A model generated the notes under the pieces. The model saw only the letters and a list, made by a program, of their open reading frames with translations, was not told the origin of the DNA and ran no database searches. From Bacillota bacterium (lineage in GTDB: Bacteria; Bacillota; Clostridia; Lachnospirales; Lachnospiraceae): a stretch of 6,065 nucleotides of DNA. This document shows positions 1 to 5,417 of this stretch, in pieces (within the stretch, counting starts at the first letter, position 1; every line of letters begins with the position of its first letter). The stretch is taken from assembly GCA_023441145.1 (NCBI GenBank), contig JAEZQN010000190.1, positions 1 through 6,065 of the forward strand, written 5' to 3'. A program made the translations under genes and the position numbers.

Positions 1-1099
1 TGTCTGCAGAAAAAAAGGTCTCTTGCCGGTAGTAATCTATATTAAACCCTTTATCGATACAGGAGCTAACATAAGCAGTGTACTCATCAATAGAGGTATT
101 TCCTACATAAATAGTAAATCCGTTGGAGCTTTCATAAGATATACTTGCCATGTTGGATTCCGGCACAGGAAGCATATTACCTAGGGCAGTATTTGGCCAC
201 ACATACTCTTTGAAATCTAGAGGGGCTGTAATCGAAATGGTTAGTTGGGTTCTGAAATCCGTATAATATAACTTTAATTTGTATCCAAGCTCATTGAATC
301 CATAGAACTCTTCGCCTGATTCTTTGGAATCAACAGTAAAGCCCTTCTCTATGCAAGCCTTAACATATGCCTTAAATTGCTCTTCAGATATTTCACCGAT
401 ATCAATACTAAAATATTGATTATCATAAACTCTTTCATTCCCGAACTTTGATGGAGGTGCTGGTACCACACTACAGATTTCGCTGTCAGGCCATTTATAT
501 TCCTCGTATGTAATGGTATAATCGCTACTAGCGCTACGAGGTACTAATATAAGAGGAATGAAGAGAATAATTCCAATCAAGGTTGGTACTAAGCGAAAAA
601 GGTGCTTTGGCTCCTTAATAAAATGCATACCCATAAGCCAGGCAAGAATAAAAAGACATACTTGAATAAAAGCAATAATGGCTGTTACGAAGTCTTTATA
701 AAACATATCCATACAAAAAAAGAATACACATATGAGAGTAAATAGGATCAAGAACTTACTAGCGATCCCTTTTTTAAATGCTTTAATTTCGGCTCTCTCA
801 TCTTTTCGTTTTTTATTTTCGACTTCATATTGTAGTTTAGCAAATTCTATATCTTTGTGTGTACGACTCTTAATTCGCTCAATCGTAACTGAATCGCTCT
901 CTACAATCATCTCCTTGGAATTACAAAAAGGACATTCTAAGACCAGTGCATCTTCTTTGACATCTAATAAACCACCGCAACTCTTACATTTCATCTGCAC
1001 AGTTGTAATGGTTTCTTTTTTTATCTTAACCTTGGTTTGACAATTTGGACAGAATTTAGAGCCTTCTGGCATTTCACTACCACATTTTGAACAGTACAT
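1..1099 (-). CDS. Zinc-ribbon membrane protein with duplicated extracellular domain (partial, C-terminus missing)
   Basis: An open frame runs without a stop from ATG 1099-1097 to the window edge (366 codons seen). Residues 1-20 form a zinc ribbon (C3, C6, C17, C20; ends FCPNC). A second ribbon has C38, C41, C56 and C59. Residues 65-113 are charged and may be helical or coiled. Three hydrophobic helices follow (about 115-133, 137-158, 168-187), which would leave the ribbons in the cytoplasm and the rest outside. The outer part has two related repeats, about 199-294 and 298 to the edge, sharing EYxWP near the start, an AYVxxCIxKGFxxD block and regular spacing. This matches my memory of DUF6591-type repeats in zinc-ribbon proteins of Lachnospiraceae; the family name is uncertain, the duplication is directly visible. 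GGGGGA at about 1108-1113 is the ribosome site, 7-8 bases before the ATG. Function unknown; sensing or envelope-associated signalling is only a guess. Confidence 0.85.
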   Translation of the reverse strand, partial: MYCSKCGSEMPEGSKFCPNCQTKVKIKKETITTVQMKCKSCGGLLDVKEDALVLECPFCNSKEMIVESDSVTIERIKSRTHKDIEFAKLQYEVENKKRKDERAEIKAFKKGIASKFLILFTLICVFFFCMDMFYKDFVTAIIAFIQVCLFILAWLMGMHFIKEPKHLFRLVPTLIGIILFIPLILVPRSASSDYTITYEEYKWPDSEICSVVPAPPSKFGNERVYDNQYFSIDIGEISEEQFKAYVKACIEKGFTVDSKESGEEFYGFNELGYKLKLYYTDFRTQLTISITAPLDFKEYVWPNTALGNMLPVPESNMASISYESSNGFTIYVGNTSIDEYTAYVSSCIDKGFNIDYYRQETFFSAD

Positions 1100-1132
1100 A
1101 GCATATTCCCCCAGATTAATTTCTATAAAACT

Positions 1133-1161
1133 ATAATACAATAAAACAGCATATTTTCCAA
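1133..1161 (-). promoter_or_regulatory. Promoter of the zinc-ribbon membrane protein gene
   Basis: Read on the minus strand, TTGGAA (1161-1156) and TATTAT (1138-1133) are separated by exactly 17 bases, a good sigma-A-type match. It lies 34 bases upstream of the ATG at 1099, so the leader would be short. It is divergent from the reductase promoter at 1222-1250, about 60 bases away. Confidence 0.5.
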
Positions 1162-1221
1162 CTATGTATTTCCAGTGTTATAAAGGAACTAAATGTTCGG
1201 GTAGTAAATAATAACGATACT

Positions 1222-1250
1222 TTGACAAATGGAAAATAAATGTATATATT
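1222..1250 (+). promoter_or_regulatory. Promoter of the reductase-kinase operon
   Basis: A perfect -35 TTGACA (1222-1227) and -10 TATATT (1245-1250) are separated by 17 bases. The transcript should start near 1257, giving a leader of about 37 bases before the ATG at 1294. This also shows that the upstream in-frame ATG at 1240 lies inside the promoter and cannot be the normal start. Confidence 0.75.
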
Positions 1251-1273
1251 TATTATATTCGGAATAATAAATA
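1247..1273. repeat. 10-bp inverted repeat over the -10 and start site
   Basis: TATTTATTAT (1247-1256) and ATAATAAATA (1264-1273) are perfect reverse complements separated by 7 bases. The repeat overlaps the -10 hexamer and the expected start near 1257. It could be a repressor operator, or a weak AT hairpin at the 5' end of the mRNA. The arms are pure A/T, so chance is a real alternative in this AT-rich DNA. Confidence 0.45.
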
Positions 1274-1293
1274 CAATTTATGGGGGGAAGATT

Positions 1294-2274
1294 ATGGAAA
1301 TTTATATTAATCAACTAGACGCAAAAATACAGCCACTGGGAATGGGTTGTTGGGCAATCGGTGGCGTATGGGGGCCAGAAGGTCTTGCGCTTGGATGGTC
1401 AACAGTGGATGATAATGAGTCAATGAAAGCATTGAATTGTGCTTATGAGAGAGGTATTCGTTTATTTGATACAGCAGCTTCATATGGTTATGGACATAGT
1501 GAAAAAGTTCTTGGAGAGGCTCTACATAGTGTAAGAGATAAAATCTTAATTGCAACTAAATTTGGACATCCATGCGATGATGAGAAAAAGGAAGGTAAAC
1601 CGAGCAGTGTGGAGCGTGAATCCATTATCGCAGAGTGCCATGATTCCTTAAGAAGATTAGGAACGGATTATATCGATATCTATCAGCTTCATGTTCAACC
1701 ATTAGAGAAGGAAAAAGCAGAAGATGTAATAGAGACCCTTGAGTATCTAAAAGGAAGAGGAGATATCCGTAGCTATGGATGGAGCACAGACACCCCAGAG
1801 GAAGCAGAGATTTTTTTAGCTCATGATGCGTGTAGTGCAATACAGTTTGATTTGAATATCTTTGCCAATAATGATAGGATGATTCAGCTCCTTGAAAAGC
1901 ATGAAACTATGGGCTTAAATCGCCAACCATTGGCAATGGGACTACTATCAGGAAAATATCATGCTAGCAGTACCTTTCCAAAGGATGATATTCGTTCTGA
2001 AAACATTGATTGGATGTTATATTACAAAAATGGGACTCCTAATCAGGAGTTAGTTACTAAGTTGAATGCAATACGCGAGATTCTCACCTCCAATGGCCGG
2101 ACTATGGTGCAAGGAGCTTTGGCATGGATATGGGCGAGAAGTCCTTATATGGTGCCAATCCCTGGTTTTAAAACTATCAGTCAGGTAGAGAGTAATATTG
2201 GCGCACTTGAGTTTGGTCCTTTAGCTAAGAAGCAGGTTGATGAGATAGACCATATTATTAAAGGAGAAAAATAA
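1294..2274 (+). CDS. Aldo/keto reductase
   Basis: A 326-residue NAD(P)H-dependent oxidoreductase of the aldo/keto reductase superfamily, a (beta/alpha)8 barrel expected in the cytoplasm. The catalytic tetrad is visible: D59 and Y64 in LFDTAASYGYG, K89 in IATKFG, H133 in IYQLHV. The C-terminal cofactor-binding region has PLAMGLLSGKY (about 212-222) and PIPGFKTISQVESNIGAL (about 288-304). Length is normal for the bacterial YajO/Gsp69-like branch. ATG 1294 is chosen because GGGGGGAAG lies at 1282-1290 and the promoter is at 1222-1250; the longer frame from 1240 starts inside the promoter and would add an unrelated hydrophobic extension. The kinase gene begins one base after the stop, so the two are surely co-transcribed. 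Inference: it reduces or oxidises a sugar-like carbonyl or alcohol that its kinase partner then handles. The substrate cannot be read from the sequence. Confidence 0.93.
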   Translation: MEIYINQLDAKIQPLGMGCWAIGGVWGPEGLALGWSTVDDNESMKALNCAYERGIRLFDTAASYGYGHSEKVLGEALHSVRDKILIATKFGHPCDDEKKEGKPSSVERESIIAECHDSLRRLGTDYIDIYQLHVQPLEKEKAEDVIETLEYLKGRGDIRSYGWSTDTPEEAEIFLAHDACSAIQFDLNIFANNDRMIQLLEKHETMGLNRQPLAMGLLSGKYHASSTFPKDDIRSENIDWMLYYKNGTPNQELVTKLNAIREILTSNGRTMVQGALAWIWARSPYMVPIPGFKTISQVESNIGALEFGPLAKKQVDEIDHIIKGEK

Positions 2275-2275
2275 T

Positions 2276-3169
2276 ATGAGAAGCGAAGTATACTTATATG
2301 GTCAGATTCTAGGAAGTAATACCTTCTGGTTAAAAGATGGTTTTCTTAAGCCTGACGAGTATTCAGAAATTACGGAACAATACTTTCTACCTGGCGGTGA
2401 AACAGGTACAGCGGCAACAGTTCTTGCTTCCCTTGGCATAACTGTTAAAATGGACGGTACCCATATTGGAACTGCTGTTGCACCCATGTTAAAAGAATTC
2501 TATAAGGATAAGACAGTGGATCTTTCTTCTATCAATTTTGATCCATCCTATGAAGGTCTCCTGGATTATGTAGTCATTGCCGATGCGGTACGATCCCCTA
2601 TGGGAACCTTTCAAGCCCTGTATGCATCGGGGACGAAACGATGGAACATGCCGAAGGAAAGTGATATTATTGAATGTAAGGTCGCTGCCATTGATCCATA
2701 TTTTCAAGAGGAAACTTTAGCAGTAGCTGAGCTTTGTGTCAAACATAAGAAACCATATGTCACCATAGATTGTAGCCATGACACCTATCTTCATCAGCAT
2801 TCCGCCATTAACATTGCATCAATAGAATGTACAGATACATATTACAAAGGACTTGAGAAAGAAGAAATCTATCAACTGCTTACGATGCATACTGATGGCC
2901 TAGTGATTATTACTTCCGGTGAAAACGATATGATTTACGGAAGAAAAGGAAGCCCTTTGAAGCGAATGAAACCATTTAACGTGGAGGTAAAAAGCACTTT
3001 GGGTGCTGGGGATACCTTTAAAGCAGGTTGCGTTTATGGTTTATTAAAGGGGTTCTCAGATGAGGAAATTGTCCGTTTTGCAAGTGCATGCTCCGCCGTT
3101 GCAATCTCTAGATTTCCACTGCCATTACATCCACCAACCCTTGAAGAAGTAAGGGATTGTCTGTTATAA
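2276..3169 (+). CDS. PfkB/ribokinase-family carbohydrate kinase, substrate unknown
   Basis: A 297-residue cytoplasmic kinase, about normal length for the ribokinase/PfkB family, which transfers the ATP gamma-phosphate to a sugar or nucleoside hydroxyl. The C-terminal signature is clear: STLGAGDTFKAGCVYGL around 240-256, with D246 in GAGD as the expected catalytic base and the glycines as the anion hole. The N-terminal signature is present but divergent: PGGETGTAATVLASLG at 39-54, with threonine at the position where ribokinases carry the Asn of GGKGANQ. VIITSGEND at 210-218 is the usual strand before the ATP site. AAGGAG at 2261-2266, inside the end of the reductase gene, is 9 bases before the ATG, and only one base separates stop and start, suggesting translational coupling. 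The best inference is a small module for an unusual sugar or polyol; no transporter or aldolase is next to it in the window. Confidence 0.88.
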   Translation: MRSEVYLYGQILGSNTFWLKDGFLKPDEYSEITEQYFLPGGETGTAATVLASLGITVKMDGTHIGTAVAPMLKEFYKDKTVDLSSINFDPSYEGLLDYVVIADAVRSPMGTFQALYASGTKRWNMPKESDIIECKVAAIDPYFQEETLAVAELCVKHKKPYVTIDCSHDTYLHQHSAINIASIECTDTYYKGLEKEEIYQLLTMHTDGLVIITSGENDMIYGRKGSPLKRMKPFNVEVKSTLGAGDTFKAGCVYGLLKGFSDEEIVRFASACSAVAISRFPLPLHPPTLEEVRDCLL

Positions 3170-3170
3170 T
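3141..3170 (+). promoter_or_regulatory. Extended -10 promoter at the end of the kinase gene
   Basis: TGTTATAAT at 3162-3170 is a perfect extended -10 (TGn plus TATAAT) whose hexamer spans the kinase stop codon. TTGAAG at 3141-3146 is a plausible -35 with an 18-base spacer. Transcription would start near 3177 and give the YusI-like gene its own mRNA with a leader of about 81 bases. Confidence 0.5.
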
Positions 3171-3176
3171 GAACAG

Positions 3177-3239
3177 GTAAACCCCTTTCCAAATTAGGAC
3201 AATGTAAGAGTGAGGTTTACGCAATAGAATTACATGTAA
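3177..3239. repeat. Repeat-rich leader of the YusI-like gene
   Basis: The 5' leader has GTAAACC (3177-3183) with its reverse complement GGTTTAC (3214-3220), the direct repeat ATGTAAG (3202-3208 and 3234-3240), and a perfect 10-base palindrome TTACATGTAA (3230-3239). There is no T-run after the inverted repeat, so it is not an intrinsic terminator. It may be a folded leader or paired operator sites. No known riboswitch class is recognised. Confidence 0.35.
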
Positions 3240-3257
3240 GGAAAAGAAGGAGCAACA

Positions 3258-3611
3258 ATGATCAAAGTATTAGTGTATAGAAAATGCAGTACCTGCATCA
3301 AAGCCTTAAAATGGTTAGATGAGAATAAGGTGAATTACGAAGAACGTCCAATCGTAGAAGAAAATCCAACCTTTGAAGAGTTGAAAGCTTGGTATGCAAA
3401 GAGTGGTCTTCCACTGAAGAGATTCTTTAATACCAGTGGCCTTGTGTACAAAGACTTAGGCCTCAAGGATAAGCTTCCTACAATGAGCGACGAGGAGCAG
3501 CTTAAGCTTCTAGCAACCAATGGGAAATTAGTGAAACGTCCATTGGTAGTAGGAGAGGATTTTGTTCTCACGGGCTTTAAAGAAGCAGAATGGCAAGAAA
3601 AGATGTTATAA
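3258..3611 (+). CDS. ArsC/Spx-fold thiol protein, YusI-like
   Basis: A 117-residue thioredoxin-fold protein of the ArsC/Spx superfamily, close to the usual length. The N-terminal active site is C10-S-T-C13 in VYRKCSTC. KSGLPLKRFFNTSG around 48-61 and the K93-R94-P95 motif in KRPLVVG near the end are typical of the group. It resembles my memory of Bacillus YusI along its full length (FFNTSG, MSxEEQLxLLA, KRPxV). These proteins are often labelled arsenate reductase, but the close relatives I know are not shown to act on arsenate, and a thiol-redox role is equally possible. Nothing nearby supports arsenic resistance: no ArsR, ArsB or Acr3. AAGGAG at 3247-3252 is 5 bases before ATG. It probably has its own promoter (3141-3170), with read-through from the kinase possible, and it ends at the terminator at 3625. 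Confidence 0.88.
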   Translation: MIKVLVYRKCSTCIKALKWLDENKVNYEERPIVEENPTFEELKAWYAKSGLPLKRFFNTSGLVYKDLGLKDKLPTMSDEEQLKLLATNGKLVKRPLVVGEDFVLTGFKEAEWQEKML

Positions 3612-3624
3612 AATAGTAGCAGAA

Positions 3625-3673
3625 GCCTATTTAGCTACCCAGTAGTGGTGGTTAAATAGGCGTTTTTTGTTTT
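3625..3673 (+). terminator. Strong intrinsic terminator after the YusI-like gene
   Basis: A 15-bp stem (3625-3639 with 3647-3661, including two G-U pairs) closes a 7-base loop and is followed by GTTTTTTGTTTT at 3662-3673. It begins 14 bases after the stop codon. It separates this unit from the DUF4177 gene. Confidence 0.92.
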
Positions 3674-3693
3674 GGGCAAAACATACAATAATG

Positions 3694-3722
3694 TTGATTT
3701 TTGGAATTTATTTAAATATAAT
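3694..3722 (+). promoter_or_regulatory. Promoter of the DUF4177 gene
   Basis: TTGATT (3694-3699) and a perfect TATAAT (3717-3722) are 17 bases apart. Transcription should start near 3729, giving a leader of about 38 bases. The promoter follows directly after the preceding terminator. Confidence 0.75.
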
Positions 3723-3766
3723 AAAGAGTAACAACATCGAAATTAAGAATATAAGGAGGAATTATA

Positions 3767-4024
3767 ATGGACTACAATGATGCATCAACTTATTCAATGG
3801 GATCTGGTGTAAATGGATTACAGTATGTTGTATTGCAGGTTACTCTGAAAGAAAAATTTATAGGTACAGGATCAGGCAACTTAACTGCACTGGAACAAGT
3901 AATTAATGAACAGGCAGCAAGGGGTTACAGATTACATACGATTACAACTGCTTCAGCTTCAAGTGGTGGCTTTTTAGGTGGAGACAGAATTCAAGCAACC
4001 ATGGTATTTGAAAGATTAGGATAG
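3767..4024 (+). CDS. DUF4177 domain protein
   Basis: A small 85-residue soluble protein with no signal peptide or membrane segment. It reads as a compact alpha/beta domain: a strand at about 19-28 (QYVVLQVTL), a helix at about 40-52 (TALEQVINEQAARGY), then RLHTIT, a Gly/Ser-rich turn SSGGFLGGDR (66-74) and a final strand QATMVFER. The LExxINxxAxxGYRLHTI pattern and the GGDRIQATMVFER ending match the DUF4177 family as I remember it in Firmicutes. The biochemical role of the family is unknown to me. AAGGAGG at 3753-3759 lies 7 bases before ATG, an ideal ribosome site, so with the consensus promoter it may be well expressed. It is transcribed alone, between two terminators. Confidence 0.85.
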   Translation: MDYNDASTYSMGSGVNGLQYVVLQVTLKEKFIGTGSGNLTALEQVINEQAARGYRLHTITTASASSGGFLGGDRIQATMVFERLG

Positions 4025-4070
4025 TGAGTACGTAGTTTGGTGTTTCATACTAAAAACTAACAAAGAATAC

Positions 4071-4113
4071 AAGCCGTTATCTTTTTATGGATAGCGGCTT
4101 TGCTCATTTATTG
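4071..4113 (+). terminator. Hairpin terminator after the DUF4177 gene
   Basis: AAGCCGTTATC (4071-4081) pairs with GATAGCGGCTT (4090-4100), 11 bp with one U-G pair and an 8-base loop. The T-run behind it is weak (TGCTCATTTATTG), so termination may be incomplete. It lies 47 bases after the stop codon. Confidence 0.65.
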
Positions 4114-4132
4114 ATAGAAATAAAACATGTGA

Positions 4133-4184
4133 GAAGCAGGCTGCTTCGTAGTTCAAATAAGCAAGCTTATGAAAAACAATTGTT
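4133..4184. repeat. Three successive palindromes upstream of the acetyltransferase
   Basis: Three dyads follow each other: GAAGCAG-G-CTGCTTC (4133-4147), ATAAGC-AA-GCTTAT (4157-4170), and the perfect palindrome AACAATTGTT (4175-4184). The last overlaps the -35 TTGTTA of the promoter at 4180-4208. They lie upstream of the expected transcription start, so they act as DNA sites, if at all, not as leader RNA. Otherwise 4025-4249 holds no gene that I can support. Confidence 0.4.
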
Positions 4185-4208
4185 AAAATAAGGGATTTTT
4201 GCTATGAT
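4180..4208 (+). promoter_or_regulatory. Promoter of the acetyltransferase-cupin operon
   Basis: TTGTTA (4180-4185) and TATGAT (4203-4208) are 17 bases apart. The start of transcription would be near 4215, about 35 bases before the ATG at 4250. The -35 is part of the palindrome at 4175-4184, which suggests regulation at this point. Confidence 0.6.
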
Positions 4209-4249
4209 TGATTAAAGAACTAAACCGTGAAGTTGCAGGAGGCTAAGTA

Positions 4250-4684
4250 ATGATATCCTTAAAAGAATTAAACGTAGAGAATTGGCTGGAAGTTGCCAAT
4301 CTATCAGTTTCCGAGGAGCAAAAAAAGATCTTTCAGGTACCTAATGTTTACTGGATTGGAATCAGTCGGTATGAAGAGCATTCTACCTTGTTTGCAATCA
4401 TGCTGAATGAACTCAATATTGGGCTGATTGGATTAGGTTATGATGAAGATGGTGTATCAGGCTTTATTAACCCTCTGATGATTGATGAAAGATACCAAGG
4501 AAAAGGGTATTCCAAAGAAGCAATGCAGTTAGCCATAGAATATTTAAAAACAGAGTTAAAAGTCCCTCAAATACATATTGGGCATCGAAAGGAAAATGTA
4601 GTTGCTGGCAAGCTATATGAAGGTTTAGGGTTTGTTATTGTTGACGAGGACGAGTTAGATTATGTGAGAAGATTAGTATTGTGA
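4250..4684 (+). CDS. GNAT acetyltransferase, BltD/PaiA-like
   Basis: A 144-residue GCN5-related N-acetyltransferase, which transfers an acetyl group from acetyl-CoA to an amine. The acetyl-CoA loop is visible as R81-Y-Q-G84-K-G86-Y (the QxxGxG/A motif A) after the strand NPLMIDE, followed by the helix SKEAMQLAIEYLK. Motif B is N116-VVAGKLYEGLGFVIVDED at 116-134, with the conserved LYxxLGF. The N-terminal ISLKELNVENWLEVANLSVSEEQ resembles the start of BltD-type diamine/polyamine acetyltransferases. That is a family resemblance, so the polyamine substrate is only inferred; the usual aromatic residues of that group are partly absent. AGGAGG at 4237-4242 is 7 bases before ATG. The cupin gene starts 11 bases after its stop, so they are probably one operon. 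Confidence 0.88.
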   Translation: MISLKELNVENWLEVANLSVSEEQKKIFQVPNVYWIGISRYEEHSTLFAIMLNELNIGLIGLGYDEDGVSGFINPLMIDERYQGKGYSKEAMQLAIEYLKTELKVPQIHIGHRKENVVAGKLYEGLGFVIVDEDELDYVRRLVL

Positions 4685-4695
4685 TAGGAGAGAAT

Positions 4696-5166
4696 ATGAT
4701 GGATGACATTAAGCACGTAAACAAAAGTGAACTGAAGCTAAAGCATAAATGCGAACATGAGGGATTCGAATATTACAAAAGAGAGTTTGTGGCGAAAGGT
4801 GAGGCAGCGAAAAGCTTAGTAAGTATTTTCGAAATTCCTCCAAGGAAAGCAGCATACCCATATCATTATCATCTGAAGAATGAGGAAACCTTCTATATCC
4901 TTAGTGGGGAAGGAATCCTTAAAACACCTGAGGGTGAAAGGAAGGTAGTGGCAGGCGACTTATTGTTTTTTCCTGCGAAGGCTAGTGGAGCACATAAATT
5001 AACAAATTCATCTGCTACTGAAACACTTGTGTATATCGACTTTGATGCAATTCATGATTTGGATGTAGCCATCTATCCCGATTCCAACAAAATTGGTATA
5101 TGGGGTAAGGATGTGAATAAAGTCTTTCCTCAAGATGCTGATGTAGATTATTATGAGGGAGAATAA
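4696..5166 (+). CDS. Single-domain cupin protein
   Basis: A 156-residue cytoplasmic beta-barrel protein with one conserved cupin domain. Motif 1 is H57-Y-H59-LKN-E63 in YPYHYHLKNEETFYILSG, and motif 2 is GDLLFFPAKASGAHKLTN with H100; together H57, H59, E63 and H100 can form the usual metal site. Motif 2 has a slightly longer gap between Pro93 and His100 than the textbook form. The C-terminal YPDSNKIGIWGKD is outside the barrel core. Cupins include sugar isomerases, dioxygenases and small-molecule binders, so no reaction can be assigned. TAGGAG at 4685-4690 serves ATG 4696 or the adjacent ATG 4699. A GTG at 4681 overlaps the acetyltransferase stop but has no ribosome site, so it was not used. 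It is the last gene of its operon. Confidence 0.88.
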   Translation: MMDDIKHVNKSELKLKHKCEHEGFEYYKREFVAKGEAAKSLVSIFEIPPRKAAYPYHYHLKNEETFYILSGEGILKTPEGERKVVAGDLLFFPAKASGAHKLTNSSATETLVYIDFDAIHDLDVAIYPDSNKIGIWGKDVNKVFPQDADVDYYEGE

Positions 5167-5210
5167 TTGGGAAAGTTATTAAAGAAGTAATGAATGAAAT
5201 GGTAGAGAAA

Positions 5211-5246
5211 GGCATTCTACAGCGGGCGTTGTAGGATGTCTTTTTT
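5211..5246 (+). terminator. Intrinsic terminator after the cupin gene
   Basis: GGCATTCTACA (5211-5221) pairs with TGTAGGATGTC (5230-5240), 11 bp with two G-U pairs and an 8-base GC-rich loop, followed directly by TTTTTT (5241-5246). It lies 44 bases after the cupin stop and closes the acetyltransferase-cupin operon. Confidence 0.88.
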
Positions 5247-5292
5247 AGTCTGGGATTGTTTATTTCAGTAGGCATAGGAGCCACGAGTACGT

Positions 5293-5320
5293 TTTATAGT
5301 ACATCAAATCTGCGTATAAT
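5293..5320 (+). promoter_or_regulatory. Possible promoter of the small membrane protein
   Basis: A perfect TATAAT at 5315-5320 is preceded by TTTATA (5293-5298), a 4 of 6 -35 match with a 16-base spacer. Transcription would start near 5327, about 57 bases before the ATG at 5384. The -35 is weak, so confidence is moderate. Confidence 0.4.
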
Positions 5321-5383
5321 GGAGTAGGTAGAATGGGTAAGGGCTTACAAGTATAACAAGGTATGTAGAGAGGAGTGGAGATT

Positions 5384-5413
5384 ATGGCAATGTTATACAC
5401 CAAGCCGAAGTAG
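5384..5413 (+). CDS. Nine-codon leader peptide, or the displaced start of the next gene
   Basis: ATG 5384 has a good ribosome site, AGAGGAG at 5369-5375, 8 bases upstream, with GGAG again at 5377-5380. It encodes MAMLYTKPK and stops at TAG 5411-5413. The following small membrane gene starts at 5418, 4 bases later, in another frame. Removing one base at the stop would join the two into a 67-residue protein, MAMLYTKPK then RGMSTFG and the two membrane helices; this would be a sensible protein with a positively charged cytoplasmic start. It is therefore either a translated leader that couples translation to the next gene, or a frameshifted (or misread) 5' end. Confidence 0.35.
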   Translation: MAMLYTKPK

Positions 5414-5417
5414 AGGA

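Noticed and set aside
732..1040. Plus-strand frame of 102 codons
   Set aside because: It is antisense to the zinc-ribbon membrane gene, whose minus-strand product has clear domains, and it lacks a ribosome site and any recognisable motif.
1240..1293. Longer start for the aldo/keto reductase
   Set aside because: ATG 1240 lies between the -35 and -10 of the promoter, upstream of the predicted transcript start, and has no ribosome site; the 18 extra residues do not belong to the family.
3177..3220. Intrinsic terminator after the kinase gene
   Set aside because: The 7-bp arms enclose 30 bases and no T-run follows, so it cannot be a standard terminator; it is listed as a leader repeat instead.
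4681..4695. GTG start for the cupin overlapping the acetyltransferase stop
   Set aside because: No Shine-Dalgarno precedes it, while TAGGAG at 4685-4690 is well placed for ATG 4696 or 4699.
5157..5234. Short frame after the cupin ending ...VMNEMVEKGILQRAL
   Set aside because: It is about 25 codons, has no well-placed start with a ribosome site, and its end is inside the terminator stem. It could be a gene remnant, but nothing supports that.
5015..5284. Minus-strand frame of 89 codons
   Set aside because: It crosses the cupin 3' end and the plus-strand terminator and shows no domain-like sequence.
5235..5327. Open frame with hydrophobic run LGLFISVGIGATSTFY ending at TAG 5325
   Set aside because: It has no ATG before its last two codons and no ribosome site, and begins in the terminator T-run. 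It might be a relic, since it shares the frame of the small membrane protein downstream, but it is too short to judge.
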